Source of the DNA: CAZAFL01 sp964484465
Lineage (GTDB): Bacteria; Bacteroidota; Ignavibacteria; UBA10030; SZUA-254
Direction of reading: 5' to 3'
Assembly (NCBI GenBank): GCA_964484465.1
Contig: CAZAFL010000005.1
Location: 73,885 to 137,884 of the forward strand
Length of the DNA stretch: 64,000 bases
This document shows, in pieces, positions 1-8,124 of the stretch. Position numbers and translations under genes: made by a program. The notes under the pieces are model-generated. The model did no database searches. It was not told where the DNA came from and was given only the letters and a program-made list of their open reading frames with translations. How positions within the stretch are numbered: position 1 is the stretch's first letter; each line of letters starts with the position of its first letter.

Positions 1-221
1 ATATTCATTGTACATCGAATCTTGTTGTTGCCGATTCCTTCCTGGGTCCAACGATTGGAATTGATGTACTGTTTCAATTGTGGCACAAAGTCGACGAGAT
101 TGTCCCTTGCCTCAGATGGAAGCTGTTGTAAATCTGTAGTAATTTCACACTCAATTTCTTGTGAAAACGATGGAGAGATAACAAAAGGAAGCAGGACAAT
201 AATGATAAGATAACGTTTCAT
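1..221 (-). CDS. PorD-like (DUF4835) T9SS protein, N-terminal part
   Basis: This is an incomplete gene running off the left edge; only about 73 residues from the start are present. It opens with a clear signal peptide (MKRYLIIIVLLPFVIS, cleavage near SFSQ). The mature start, QEIECEITTDLQQL, and the later RWT resemble the beginning of DUF4835 proteins, which are linked to the type IX secretion apparatus as PorD. An AAAGGAGA ribosome-binding site lies just upstream of the ATG at 221, and a TTG-N20-TATATTG promoter lies at 243-272. It is divergent from a PorV-like gene, which supports a secretion or envelope role. The family call rests on a short segment. Confidence 0.7.
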   Translation of the reverse strand, partial: MKRYLIIIVLLPFVISPSFSQEIECEITTDLQQLPSEARDNLVDFVPQLKQYINSNRWTQEGIGNNKIRCTMN

Positions 222-242
222 GTGATTCTCCTTTGCTGAGTT

Positions 243-272
243 CAATATAGCGATTTACCGGATATAGTTCAA
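243..272 (-). promoter_or_regulatory. Promoter of the PorD-like gene
   Basis: Read on the minus strand this is TTG, 20 bases, then TATATTG. It matches the promoter pattern seen repeatedly in this window. Transcription would begin near 236, leaving a leader of about 15 bases that contains the AAAGGAGA ribosome-binding site. It physically overlaps the divergent promoter at 254-283. Confidence 0.6.
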
Positions 273-283
273 ACATATATTTG
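254..283 (+). promoter_or_regulatory. Promoter of the PorV-like gene
   Basis: TATATTTG at 276-283 is an exact match to the Bacteroidota -7 consensus TAnnTTTG. TTTA at 254-257 stands in for the -33 TTTG. Start of transcription would be near 290, ahead of the GGGAGG ribosome-binding site at 303-308. Confidence 0.55.
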
Positions 284-312
284 TTCTTTTCATAATCATA
301 ATGGGAGGCATT

Positions 313-1128
313 ATGCGTGTAATCATACCGATTTTTCTGCTTTCGAGTATTGCACTTGCAGGATTTGAGCAAACGGATATTAGCGTCCGCGCAAAAGGAT
401 TAGGAGGTGCTTACGTTGGTCTCGCGGATGACGTGTGGGCAATTTTTTTTGATGTGGGAGGATTGGCAAGAGTAACCCGTCCCGAGGGTTCCTTTCTCTT
501 TATCCCGGAACAATATGGTGTAGCTGAGCTTTCTGTTGTTGCGGGGGCGGCAGCGTTGCCGACACCTTTCGGGGTGTTCGGCGTCGCAGCAAGAAGATAT
601 GGTTTCGAGCTGTATCGGGAATGTTCCATCACTTTTTCGTACGCCCGTGTTATTGCGCAAATGAATGTCGGGATAAATTTCAATTATCATTCCGCGTCGA
701 TAAGAAATTATGGCTCCTCCGGAACGCTGGGCATCGATATGGGCTTGAACATGGATCTTGTTAACCGTTTGCGATGGGGAATTTCCGCATCGAACATAAA
801 TACGCCGACAATCGGGGCTTCCCATGAACTATTGCCGCAGGGGTTTTCTTCGGGTCTTGCTTTTCTTCCGGCTGATGACCTCAGTCTTTCGTTGGAATAT
901 AAAAAAGTCATTGGCTATGATGTTTCGCCGAAATTCGGGTTTGAGTATTGGGTTCTTCATGGGTTTGCAATCAGATGCGGCGTTTCTGACAACCCGGCGG
1001 AGTACGGGGCGGGAATTTGCGTGAAAATATCCACTTTTCGAGCCGACTATGCTGTCTCCTCACATCAGCAGCTCGGATTGTCACATCAGGCATCGGTAAC
1101 GCTTCGATGGGGAGAGGCTCATGAATAA
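313..1128 (+). CDS. PorV/PorQ-like outer-membrane protein
   Basis: A 271-residue exported beta-barrel-type protein. The ATG at 313 is preferred over the in-frame ATG at 301 because GGGAGG (303-308) sits at ribosome-binding distance from it and the protein then begins with a compact signal peptide (MRVIIPIFLLSSIALA). The mature start, with RAKGLGGAYVGLADDVWAIF followed by GLA, is the pattern of the PorV/PorQ (UPF0164) family, whose members are outer-membrane partners of type IX secretion or related lipid transport. The rest is alternating short strands with many Gly and aromatic residues, as in a barrel. It overlaps the next gene by 8 bases and is probably co-transcribed with it. Which paralogue (PorV, PorQ or other) cannot be told. 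Confidence 0.7.
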   Translation: MRVIIPIFLLSSIALAGFEQTDISVRAKGLGGAYVGLADDVWAIFFDVGGLARVTRPEGSFLFIPEQYGVAELSVVAGAAALPTPFGVFGVAARRYGFELYRECSITFSYARVIAQMNVGINFNYHSASIRNYGSSGTLGIDMGLNMDLVNRLRWGISASNINTPTIGASHELLPQGFSSGLAFLPADDLSLSLEYKKVIGYDVSPKFGFEYWVLHGFAIRCGVSDNPAEYGAGICVKISTFRADYAVSSHQQLGLSHQASVTLRWGEAHE

Positions 1129-2908
1129 CGTTAAGAATTCAATGTTTGTCGTATTGGTTGTTCTGATCTGGAGAACCACTGCGTCTTCCCAGGTCGATAC
1201 CTCTGGTACGGAAGAATTTGTAACCGCTGATAGTATGGAACAATTAACAGAGCAGGCCCCGCAGGAAGAAAATTCCTCATTACTCGACGAATCGCCCATC
1301 GATCAGATGAAAACACAATCATCAATAGTTACCTTCCGGTCTCGCGTTACTCAGTCCCTGCAGGAATCAGCCGGATATCTTAACGGGAAATATCTGGGTA
1401 CGCCGGTAAAATCATTTCAGCGACTCACTGTTAATGAAGGGGAACATCTGTCAGGAGGAATCCTTCTTGAGAAAGATGCCGGAGAGGAACGGTTCAACGA
1501 ATTCATTTCCGGTAACATTATGCTTTCTGCTGCAGGACCCGTTTCGAAACTCATTGTTGGGGATTACCACATTGAGTCGGGACAAGGATTAACCCTTTGG
1601 CGGGGCTATGATTTTTCAAAAGGGGCAGCTGTTATCATGCCCGCAAAAAAAACTGCACGTGGCTTGTTGGAGTCTGTGTCTTCGAACGAAAACTCTTTTC
1701 TTAGCGGGATCGCTGCGCAATTGCAGACGCAAAAATTTTCAGGAGTTTTGTTTTATTCTCACCGTTTACTCTCGGGATCTCTTGATTCACTTGACCGACT
1801 CACAACATTTACTTCCTCAGGATATTTTCGTACTCTCAGTGAACTGTCACGAAAGCATAATGTAGTGGAAAACATGGAAGGAGGAAGGATTGCATATTCT
1901 CCTTCGACCGGAATGAGTGTCGGAGCAACAATGTATTTCACAGACTTTTCGAGGATGCTCTGGCTGGGCGATGGATTGAGGTTTTCGGGTTCAGCGTATT
2001 CGCTTCTTTCGGTGGATTACAATGTAGGAATAGGTTCGTCATTATTCTTTGGTGAGTGGAGTCATTCGAGTAACACTCTCGCTGGAACGTCTGGTATTCT
2101 TGTTTCACCATTGCAATCTGTCACATTGATTGCATCGTTTCGGCATTATCCATATCGGTTTATGAACATTCATGGAGTTGGTTTTGGAGAACGGTCGAGT
2201 ACCCCGAATGAAGATGGTTTATACATAGGGATTGAATTGAAATCAGTTCGATGGGCAAAATTTTCATTGTACATTGACGCATTCAAATTTCCCGAAGCTA
2301 CATCGGTCAGTCAGTTTCCCTTTGTTGGAAACGATATTTTAACGAATGTTGAGATGAACCCAGCCCGTCGGTGGAAAGTCACGATTCAATACCAGAACAA
2401 AGCCACGGAGGGTCAGGAGAAGATAGCAAACCAGATGGAAGATGGTCAACGTATTACGAATATTATTCGTAAACGTCGAGTACGACTTGAGGTGGATTAC
2501 AGGTATTCAAAAGATGTTCGACTCCGAGGGAGGTGTGAAGAAGTATTTATTGACGCAAAGTTCTCGAACTATAATGAACATGGTTTTTTACTGTATCAGG
2601 ATATTGTTATGGATCAGGGTGTTACATGGTGGAATGGGCGAGTGACGTTTTTTCATTCTGATTCGTACGAGAGTAGAGTTTATGACGTCGAGCGCGACCT
2701 GAACGGTGTTCTGACGCAACGTGGGTTGTACGGACGCGGCGTCTGCTGGTATGTGCTCGTTAAGTATAACATGTTTAACCGGCTCTCATACTCGGTTAAA
2801 TATTCCGATATTATCCGGGAAGATGTGAAACATATCGGCAGCGGGCTTGATGAGCTTCCGTCAAACCATGACAATCGTATCGGTATGCAGATTGATTTCA
2901 GCTTGTAA
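1121..2908 (+). CDS. Outer-membrane barrel protein related to Ignavibacteria HhH-barrel family
   Basis: A 595-residue exported protein with an N-terminal signal (VVLVVLIWRTTASSQ) and a long series of amphipathic strands. Motifs GYLNGKYLGTPVK, GGILLEKDAGE, GDYHIESGQGLTLW and a final IGMQIDFSL aromatic end resemble the barrel part of large Bacteroidota proteins usually annotated as helix-hairpin-helix proteins. Here the helix-hairpin-helix repeats normally found before the barrel are absent, so this is a short version. A GGGGAGAGG ribosome-binding site precedes the ATG, which lies inside the end of the PorV-like gene. Role unknown; an outer-membrane location is inferred. Confidence 0.6.
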   Translation: MNNVKNSMFVVLVVLIWRTTASSQVDTSGTEEFVTADSMEQLTEQAPQEENSSLLDESPIDQMKTQSSIVTFRSRVTQSLQESAGYLNGKYLGTPVKSFQRLTVNEGEHLSGGILLEKDAGEERFNEFISGNIMLSAAGPVSKLIVGDYHIESGQGLTLWRGYDFSKGAAVIMPAKKTARGLLESVSSNENSFLSGIAAQLQTQKFSGVLFYSHRLLSGSLDSLDRLTTFTSSGYFRTLSELSRKHNVVENMEGGRIAYSPSTGMSVGATMYFTDFSRMLWLGDGLRFSGSAYSLLSVDYNVGIGSSLFFGEWSHSSNTLAGTSGILVSPLQSVTLIASFRHYPYRFMNIHGVGFGERSSTPNEDGLYIGIELKSVRWAKFSLYIDAFKFPEATSVSQFPFVGNDILTNVEMNPARRWKVTIQYQNKATEGQEKIANQMEDGQRITNIIRKRRVRLEVDYRYSKDVRLRGRCEEVFIDAKFSNYNEHGFLLYQDIVMDQGVTWWNGRVTFFHSDSYESRVYDVERDLNGVLTQRGLYGRGVCWYVLVKYNMFNRLSYSVKYSDIIREDVKHIGSGLDELPSNHDNRIGMQIDFSL

Positions 2909-2921
2909 CAGAGATTTGATA

Positions 2922-2951
2922 GCAGGTTTTTTGGTTCTTCCTGCATTTTTT
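2922..2951 (+). terminator. Probable intrinsic terminator
   Basis: GCAGG at 2922-2926 pairs with CCTGC at 2940-2944, followed by one A and six T (2946-2951). The stem is only 5 bp, so strength is uncertain. It follows the barrel gene and overlaps the next promoter. Confidence 0.4.
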
Positions 2952-2960
2952 AGTACTTTA
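2931..2960 (+). promoter_or_regulatory. mnmA promoter
   Basis: TTG at 2931-2933, exactly 20 bases, then TACTTTA at 2954-2960. The likely transcription start falls only a few bases before the ATG at 2971, so the mRNA would have almost no leader. The -33 element lies in the loop of the hairpin at 2922-2944. Confidence 0.5.
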
Positions 2961-2970
2961 GTTAAATTCT

Positions 2971-4080
2971 ATGCTCAATTCGAATAAAAATACTACCGTA
3001 GTTGTTGGCATGAGCGGCGGTGTTGATTCATCTGTTGCGGCGGCGCTGCTCCTTGAACAAGGGTACAATGTCATCGGGGTGACGATGAAGACGTACGATT
3101 TTGATCATGTCGGCGGCAATATCGGAAACGAGACAAGCTGTTGCGGTCTCGATGCTTTCAACGATGCGCGGATGGTAGCGGTGAAGCTGGGGATCCCTCA
3201 TTACGTCGTTGATTTTACAGAGCAGTTCGGGCGTGAAGTTATTGATAATTTCGTCGACGAATACCTGCAGGGGCGGACGCCAAATCCCTGCATCATTTGC
3301 AACCGAGAAATAAAGTGGGGTACATTGCTCAGGAAGGCGGAATCGCTTGGAGCAAGTTATATAGCTACAGGGCATTATGCGCGGATTGCTTACGATGAAA
3401 AGTCACATCGGTATGGTATCCTGCGACCTCGCGATAAGAACAAAGACCAGACATACGCGTTATGGGGTCTAAGTCAGTATGCTTTAGGCAAGACGATTTT
3501 TCCAATTGGTGAGCTGACAAAGCCGGAAGTACGCTCTCTTGCAACCAGATACGGATTGAAAACTGCAGATAAGGAGGAGAGCTTTGAAATCTGCTTCGTT
3601 GCCGATAATGATTATCGACGGTTTTTGAAGGAACGCCTACCGGATATTGAAGAACGATACGCCGATGGCGATATTGTGTTTGATGGAAAAATCGTAGGCA
3701 GGCATCGAGGATTTCCACACTATACAATCGGACAGCGGAGTGGCATCGGTGCGCATGGTGAACGCGTCTATGTAACAGATATTGATGCAGAAACAAACAG
3801 AGTCAGGATCGGCAGAAATAACGACTTGTTGCACCGAGCTCTAATTGCCAAGGAAGTAAACTTTGTGGGCATCGAAAAGCCGGAGAAAGAAATGCATATT
3901 CACGCCCAGGTACGTTACAAGGATACCCCGAGTGCTGCGACAATGATTCCCGAGCCTGACGGTCACATTCGCGTTGTATTTGACGAGCCGAAGAGGGCAA
4001 TCACGCCAGGGCAGTCTGTTGTGATGTACGACGGTGAGAGGTTAGTGGGGGGCGGAGTCATCAAGAATATTGTTACGTAA
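2971..4080 (+). CDS. mnmA: tRNA-specific 2-thiouridylase MnmA
   Basis: MnmA (369 residues, usual family length) makes the 2-thio group of U34 in the tRNAs for Lys, Glu and Gln. The N-terminal PP-loop GMSGGVDSS binds ATP. The two active cysteines are visible: the nucleophile in NPCIICNREIKWG near residue 108, and the sulfur-carrying one in FEICFVADNDY near residue 208. GHYARI, DQTYALW and the C-terminal TPGQSVVMYDGERLVGGG are also typical. No good ribosome-binding site is seen at the ATG, which fits the near-leaderless promoter. It stands alone between terminator-like sequence and the helicase gene. Confidence 0.95.
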   Translation: MLNSNKNTTVVVGMSGGVDSSVAAALLLEQGYNVIGVTMKTYDFDHVGGNIGNETSCCGLDAFNDARMVAVKLGIPHYVVDFTEQFGREVIDNFVDEYLQGRTPNPCIICNREIKWGTLLRKAESLGASYIATGHYARIAYDEKSHRYGILRPRDKNKDQTYALWGLSQYALGKTIFPIGELTKPEVRSLATRYGLKTADKEESFEICFVADNDYRRFLKERLPDIEERYADGDIVFDGKIVGRHRGFPHYTIGQRSGIGAHGERVYVTDIDAETNRVRIGRNNDLLHRALIAKEVNFVGIEKPEKEMHIHAQVRYKDTPSAATMIPEPDGHIRVVFDEPKRAITPGQSVVMYDGERLVGGGVIKNIVT

Positions 4081-4182
4081 CATAATGTCAATATCCTGTG
4101 CCTTTAGGCTGAGAGGATTGACTTACCAAGGTTTGTATTTAATCATCATTTCATTAATTGAATCAGCGATTCGAACAAGACG

Positions 4183-5427
4183 ATGATAACAGGATCGATC
4201 AATCTTAGCAAACCAATGCTCTCGCTTCTGGAGAAACATGGTATCACAACTGCAACGCCAATCCAGAAGGAAACCATTCCAGCGATCCTTGCGGGGCGAG
4301 ATGTTCTTGCGCAGTCCGAAACAGGCTCGGGGAAAACTTTGAGCTTTGCAATTCCGATTGTCGAACTTATCAATCGTCGAGACGGCTTACGTGCTCTTGT
4401 CCTTGTCCCTACGCGGGAGCTTTGTGCTCAGGTTGCCGGAGAGTTCGTGAAATTCTCCCACGGTAAACATCTTGGCGTTACGTCAGTGTATGGGGGTGTC
4501 TCCATCAACAATCAAATTAAGAAACTCAAAACGACCAATATCATCGTTGCGACCCCGGGCCGATTGATTGACCTTCTTAATCGCGGCGAAGTACGACTTG
4601 AAACAGTTTCCTACCTTGTCTTTGACGAGGCAGACCGAATGTTGGATATGGGTTTCATTACCGATATCGAACGAATCCTTCAGAAGATGCCGCAAAAAAA
4701 GCAGACAATGCTATTCAGCGCGACCGTTTCAAAAGAAATCTCAGACCTAAGCCGGAAATATCTGACAGATGCTCTCCGTGTGCATTTCCGCTCAAGTGTG
4801 AAATCGGAGTTTTTACGGCAAACGTACTATCAAACGACACAGGAACTTAAGCTGCCGCTGCTTATTCACCTCCTTAAACATGAACGCGGTCTTGCCCTGG
4901 TATTTTGCAACAGAAAACATTTTGCTTCCAAGCTTGCAAAAAAATTAACTGCACAGGGTGTTTACGCCCGAAGCCTGCACGGAGATTTGTCGCAACCGCA
5001 ACGAGAGCGTGTAACAAACGACTTTAGGCAGAAGCGATTCAATGTACTTATTGCGACCGACGTTGCAGCACGAGGTCTTCACATCGAGGATATTACCCAC
5101 GTGTATAATTACGAAATCCCACGGGATGTCGAGTCATATACGCATCGTGTGGGCAGGACTGCGCGGGCGGGGAAAAAAGGGGAAGCGATTTCCCTGGTGG
5201 CGACTCCTGATGAGCAAAAATTCTTCAAGCAAATTCTCTTCAACTTCCGGGGAAACATTTCATTACAGACAATTCAGGATGTGAAGTTACTTCCATCCAC
5301 ACAACATGGGGTGGAGAAACCAAATGAAGGGATTCCCGCCAAGTCCAAACCGTATCATTCTCAGGCGTCTGGTGCTAATCGGTTTAATAAACATAACAAA
5401 AGGCACTGGAGAAAAAGGCGCTCATAA
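4183..5427 (+). CDS. DEAD-box RNA helicase, RhlE-like
   Basis: A 414-residue ATP-dependent RNA helicase. In order: the Q motif (TPIQKETIP), motif I AQSETGSGKT, PTRELCAQ, TPGRLID, the DEAD box, SAT, then the second RecA domain with VFCNRK, ATDVAARGLHIEDI and HRVGRTARAG. The C-terminal tail is short, basic and unstructured, ending KRHWRKRRS, which suits RNA binding and the RhlE-type subgroup. Such enzymes help ribosome assembly and RNA turnover in the cytoplasm. No promoter of the window's common type was found in the 102-base gap upstream. Confidence 0.9.
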   Translation: MITGSINLSKPMLSLLEKHGITTATPIQKETIPAILAGRDVLAQSETGSGKTLSFAIPIVELINRRDGLRALVLVPTRELCAQVAGEFVKFSHGKHLGVTSVYGGVSINNQIKKLKTTNIIVATPGRLIDLLNRGEVRLETVSYLVFDEADRMLDMGFITDIERILQKMPQKKQTMLFSATVSKEISDLSRKYLTDALRVHFRSSVKSEFLRQTYYQTTQELKLPLLIHLLKHERGLALVFCNRKHFASKLAKKLTAQGVYARSLHGDLSQPQRERVTNDFRQKRFNVLIATDVAARGLHIEDITHVYNYEIPRDVESYTHRVGRTARAGKKGEAISLVATPDEQKFFKQILFNFRGNISLQTIQDVKLLPSTQHGVEKPNEGIPAKSKPYHSQASGANRFNKHNKRHWRKRRS

Positions 5428-5702
5428 GGAGGATTAAAAAGTTTTTATCAAATGTTATTTCCATTCAAACACACCGCTATGTTTCCTGCTGGTTAAGAAT
5501 TATTAATTCCTCTCTGTTTCACACTTGTAAGTTCTTACATTTCAATACGCTACATCCGAGTTATATCTGAATGTAATGCCTTCCTGTTATCAAATGATGA
5601 AACATGCTTCTCCGATATGGTGTTCAGTAGATAAAGCCACAAAGAGGCGTTGAATACCCATCGCCCGCTATAAATAAAGGTGGCGAAGAAAGGAGAAAAT
5701 AT

Positions 5703-6293
5703 ATGCGCATACTGGCAGTTATAGCGAGCTTCATGCTCATGATTGTTTTCTCATCCTGTTATCCCTCACGGGTCAGTATGAGCTACACAGCAGAATATGG
5801 ACCTGACAGTTATTACTATGATGTGTGTCAGTACTATCACGTGCCGGAACAGGAAGTCATTATTCTCAGGGAACGGCGTATTTCTGATGAAGAAATACCC
5901 GTGGTGTTTTTCCTTGCTCAGCGCGCAAATGTGGCGCCTGCAACGATCATCGATATGCGCGCGCGTGGTACGAGCTGGATGGATATTTCTATGCATTTCG
6001 GGATCGGTCCTGATGTATACTATGTCCCCGTCGCGGAAGTCCCCGGTTCTGCATATGAGGGGGTGTACAGTTATTACAGGGCAAGGCCGCGCGAAGAATG
6101 GAATACGATCCATCTTTCTGACGAAGACGTGGTTAACTTTGTAGACCTCCGTTTTGTCTCGGAACATCATGGCTATGATGTTCCGGAGATAATGAAAATG
6201 CGGTCGGAGGGCAAAAGCTTTATGAGAATTAATGAAGAGGTTAAAGGTCGAAAACACGGCAGGGATGAAGGAAGGAAACGGGGAAGAGATTGA
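5703..6293 (+). CDS. Exported protein with internal MRxxGxS repeat, copy 1
   Basis: A 196-residue protein of unknown function. The N-terminus is a hydrophobic signal with a lipobox-like FSSC (Cys 19), so it is probably a lipoprotein. Two related segments, about residues 61-100 and 139-180, each begin SDE[ED] and end with a core of the form IxxMRxxGxSxMxI, so the protein contains a diverged internal duplication, likely a small helical unit. The C-terminus is a basic GRKHGRDEGRKRGRD tail. A strong GAAAGGAG site precedes the ATG. The next gene is a clear paralogue. No function can be named. Confidence 0.7.
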   Translation: MRILAVIASFMLMIVFSSCYPSRVSMSYTAEYGPDSYYYDVCQYYHVPEQEVIILRERRISDEEIPVVFFLAQRANVAPATIIDMRARGTSWMDISMHFGIGPDVYYVPVAEVPGSAYEGVYSYYRARPREEWNTIHLSDEDVVNFVDLRFVSEHHGYDVPEIMKMRSEGKSFMRINEEVKGRKHGRDEGRKRGRD

Positions 6294-6337
6294 TGACGAA
6301 GCCTCGCTGTGTAAAGACAACAATTGACAATTGAGAT

Positions 6338-6372
6338 GCGGGGATGGGAATGAGTCCTGTCCCTGCAATTTT
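6338..6372 (+). terminator. Hairpin between the tandem paralogues
   Basis: GCGGGGA (6338-6344) pairs with TCCCTGC (6360-6366) with one G-U pair, followed by AATTTT. It could be a weak terminator or processing signal between the two paralogous genes. Confidence 0.3.
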
Positions 6373-6427
6373 CAGAGGTAAAATTACTTGAATAACGAAT
6401 TGTGAACAAACAAAAAAGGAGTGAATT

Positions 6428-7069
6428 ATGTTGAAACAAACATTCTTTCTCATGGTAGCAGTGATACTGCTTCTCTCTGCCCGAACGAACATGTTAGGAC
6501 AGACACAGATGGGAATTTCGATTGCAGATGGTCAGGTCAGGAATTTCTACTTGTCCATGGGACAGTATTACCATGCCCCGGAACAGGAACTGGTTATTGT
6601 CCGGGAACGTCACATTCCAGATGAAGAAGCCCCGGTTGTATTCTTCATCGCCCGACGGGCGCATGTAGAGCCGGCACGAATTATCGAGATGCGCGAAGAT
6701 GGTCAAAGTTGGATGGATATTTCGCTGCATTTCGGTATGGGTCCGGATGTATATTATGTACCCGCGCGCGAGGTATCCGGCCCTCCTTATGGTAACGCCT
6801 ACGGGTATTACAAACATCATCCGAGGAGAGAGTGGCGGAAGATGCGACTTTCCGACGATGAAATTGTGAATTTCGTGAACCTCCGTTTTGCGTCCGACCA
6901 ATACGGCTGCCGCCCGGAGGATGTTGTCCGCATGCGGTCAGAAGGTCGCAGCTTTGTTGCTATTCATGATGAATTCAGGAATGGCAATCATGGATGGAAC
7001 GACCGCGATGACGATGGAAAGGGAAAAGGAAAGGGCCACGGAAAACACAAACACCGGAAAGATGAATAA
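6428..7069 (+). CDS. Exported protein with internal MRxxGxS repeat, copy 2
   Basis: A 213-residue paralogue of the protein encoded just upstream. Shared stretches include QYYHxPEQEx, SWMDISxHFGxGPDVYYVP and SEGxSFxxI. It has a signal-peptidase-I-type signal (cleavage near NMLGQ) instead of a lipobox, so the two copies are probably placed differently in the envelope. The same two internal repeats are present. The tail is rich in Gly, Lys, His and Asp (GKGKGKGHGKHKHRKDE), which could bind metal or polyanions; that is a guess. An AAAAAAGGAG ribosome-binding site precedes the ATG, and a strong terminator follows at 7081. Confidence 0.7.
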   Translation: MLKQTFFLMVAVILLLSARTNMLGQTQMGISIADGQVRNFYLSMGQYYHAPEQELVIVRERHIPDEEAPVVFFIARRAHVEPARIIEMREDGQSWMDISLHFGMGPDVYYVPAREVSGPPYGNAYGYYKHHPRREWRKMRLSDDEIVNFVNLRFASDQYGCRPEDVVRMRSEGRSFVAIHDEFRNGNHGWNDRDDDGKGKGKGHGKHKHRKDE

Positions 7070-7080
7070 ATTGAACAGAA

Positions 7081-7110
7081 GAGCGCCAGGCAAACCCTGG
7101 CGCTCTTTTT
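7081..7110 (+). terminator. Intrinsic terminator
   Basis: A perfect 10-bp GC-rich stem (GAGCGCCAGG at 7081-7090 with CCTGGCGCTC at 7096-7105), a 5-base loop and five T. It ends the paralogue pair and separates it from the convergent hydrolase gene. Confidence 0.9.
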
Positions 7111-7124
7111 ATGGGTGAATTGAT

Positions 7125-7910
7125 CTATTTCTTGAAAACCTTCCTAAGAAACTTCTCCATTTCGGCCCATGACTTCTTGTCTGCATTTTCGTTATACGCA
7201 ATCGCAATATTAAATTTTTTGCCTAACTCAGTAGACGCGGGGTTTGTGAAGCCGTGAATCGCGCCAGGATAATTGATAAACTTAAAATCGATTCCTGCTG
7301 CGGTCATTTCATCTTTGAATTTCTTTATCGCGTCTGAAGTCGTGAATTTATCGTCCGCACCGTTGCACACGAGCACCTTTGCTCTTACTTTTCCTTTTTC
7401 AGCTACACTCCTGGACGCAAGGCTGCCATGGAAGCTCACTACTCCTTTGAGATCGGCGCCATCCCGCATCATTGTCAGCGCTATACCGCCGCCGAAGCAA
7501 TAGCCGATTGCGGCGATCTGTTCGGGATCTACGTGACGGTCCATTTTCAGAAAATTCATCGCAGCAAGGAAGCGTGCTTTCATGAGGGGCATGCTGCTCA
7601 TAACCTCGGAAGCGAATTTTTCGGCGTCATCAGGGTGTGAAGTCTGTTTTCCGTTCCCGTACATATCGACCGCCAGAGCGACATATCCGAGCCCCGCTAA
7701 CATCTCGGCACGTTTTCGGGTATACTCGTTATTACCCCACCATTCGTGGACGATAAGCACCCCCGGACGTTTATCGCTGAGTTTATCGTCATACGCGAGA
7801 TAGCCTTTCATGGTGACCGTGTCGGCAGTGTATTGTACTTCCTTTCCCACTATTCCTGCGTACAAATTTCCGATACTTATTAGCAGAAGAGACGCCAATG
7901 ATATGCGCAT
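7125..7910 (-). CDS. Exported dienelactone hydrolase family protein
   Basis: A 261-residue alpha/beta hydrolase. The start at 7910 is chosen over a longer frame to 8015 because it has an AAAGGAG site, gives a signal peptide (MRISLASLLLISIGNLYAG), and lies downstream of the promoter at 7960-7989. The Cys-Asp-His triad of dienelactone hydrolases is visible: Cys in GYCFGGG, Asp in NGADDKF, His in PGAIHGF. The family cleaves cyclic ester bonds; many members have unknown natural substrates. The signal peptide indicates a periplasmic location, unlike the classical cytoplasmic enzyme. It is transcribed alone, divergent from the carboxylase gene. Confidence 0.85.
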   Translation of the reverse strand: MRISLASLLLISIGNLYAGIVGKEVQYTADTVTMKGYLAYDDKLSDKRPGVLIVHEWWGNNEYTRKRAEMLAGLGYVALAVDMYGNGKQTSHPDDAEKFASEVMSSMPLMKARFLAAMNFLKMDRHVDPEQIAAIGYCFGGGIALTMMRDGADLKGVVSFHGSLASRSVAEKGKVRAKVLVCNGADDKFTTSDAIKKFKDEMTAAGIDFKFINYPGAIHGFTNPASTELGKKFNIAIAYNENADKKSWAEMEKFLRKVFKK

Positions 7911-7959
7911 ATTGAGTTCTCCTTTCGACAAGTTGAAGTCCGCGACACCCTCCTTCTTT

Positions 7960-7989
7960 AAATATATCCTTTGCCGGGGAGAGTTGCAA
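7960..7989 (-). promoter_or_regulatory. Promoter of the dienelactone hydrolase gene
   Basis: On the minus strand: TTG, exactly 20 bases, TATATTT. Transcription would start near 7953, giving a leader of about 43 bases with the AAAGGAG site. This excludes a start codon at 8015. Confidence 0.7.
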
Positions 7990-8062
7990 AGCAATTCGAC
8001 AAAAAAATATGTCAAACCGGAACAACCGGGTCATTAAAAAAAATTTATCTCGAATAGAAACC

Positions 8063-8092
8063 TTGCAATGTTAAGGCTGTTTCCCTATATTT
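8063..8092 (+). promoter_or_regulatory. Promoter of the acyl-CoA carboxylase gene
   Basis: TTG (8063-8065), exactly 20 bases, TATATTT (8086-8092). The leader to the ATG at 8125 would be about 26 bases. Confidence 0.7.
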
Positions 8093-8124
8093 AAAGACTA
8101 TTTTTTTCATTTCAGCCTATTGGG

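Noticed and set aside
301..312. In-frame ATG extending the PorV-like gene
   Set aside because: The GGGAGG ribosome-binding site falls between the two ATGs and would precede only the one at 313.
400..825. Minus-strand open frame of 141 residues
   Set aside because: It lies wholly opposite the PorV-like gene, lacks a ribosome-binding site and has no recognisable protein features.
4081..4182. GTCAATATCCT / AGGATTGAC imperfect hairpin after mnmA
   Set aside because: The stem has a bulge and no T tract follows, so it is not a convincing terminator.
6320..6335. CAATTGACAATTG repeat, also seen as TTGACAATTGAC near 24185
   Set aside because: Two short low-complexity occurrences in unrelated places; no evidence of a functional repeat.
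5766..6368. Minus-strand open frame of 200 residues
   Set aside because: It lies opposite the first exported paralogue; its Cys/His/Arg-rich composition is that of an antisense shadow.
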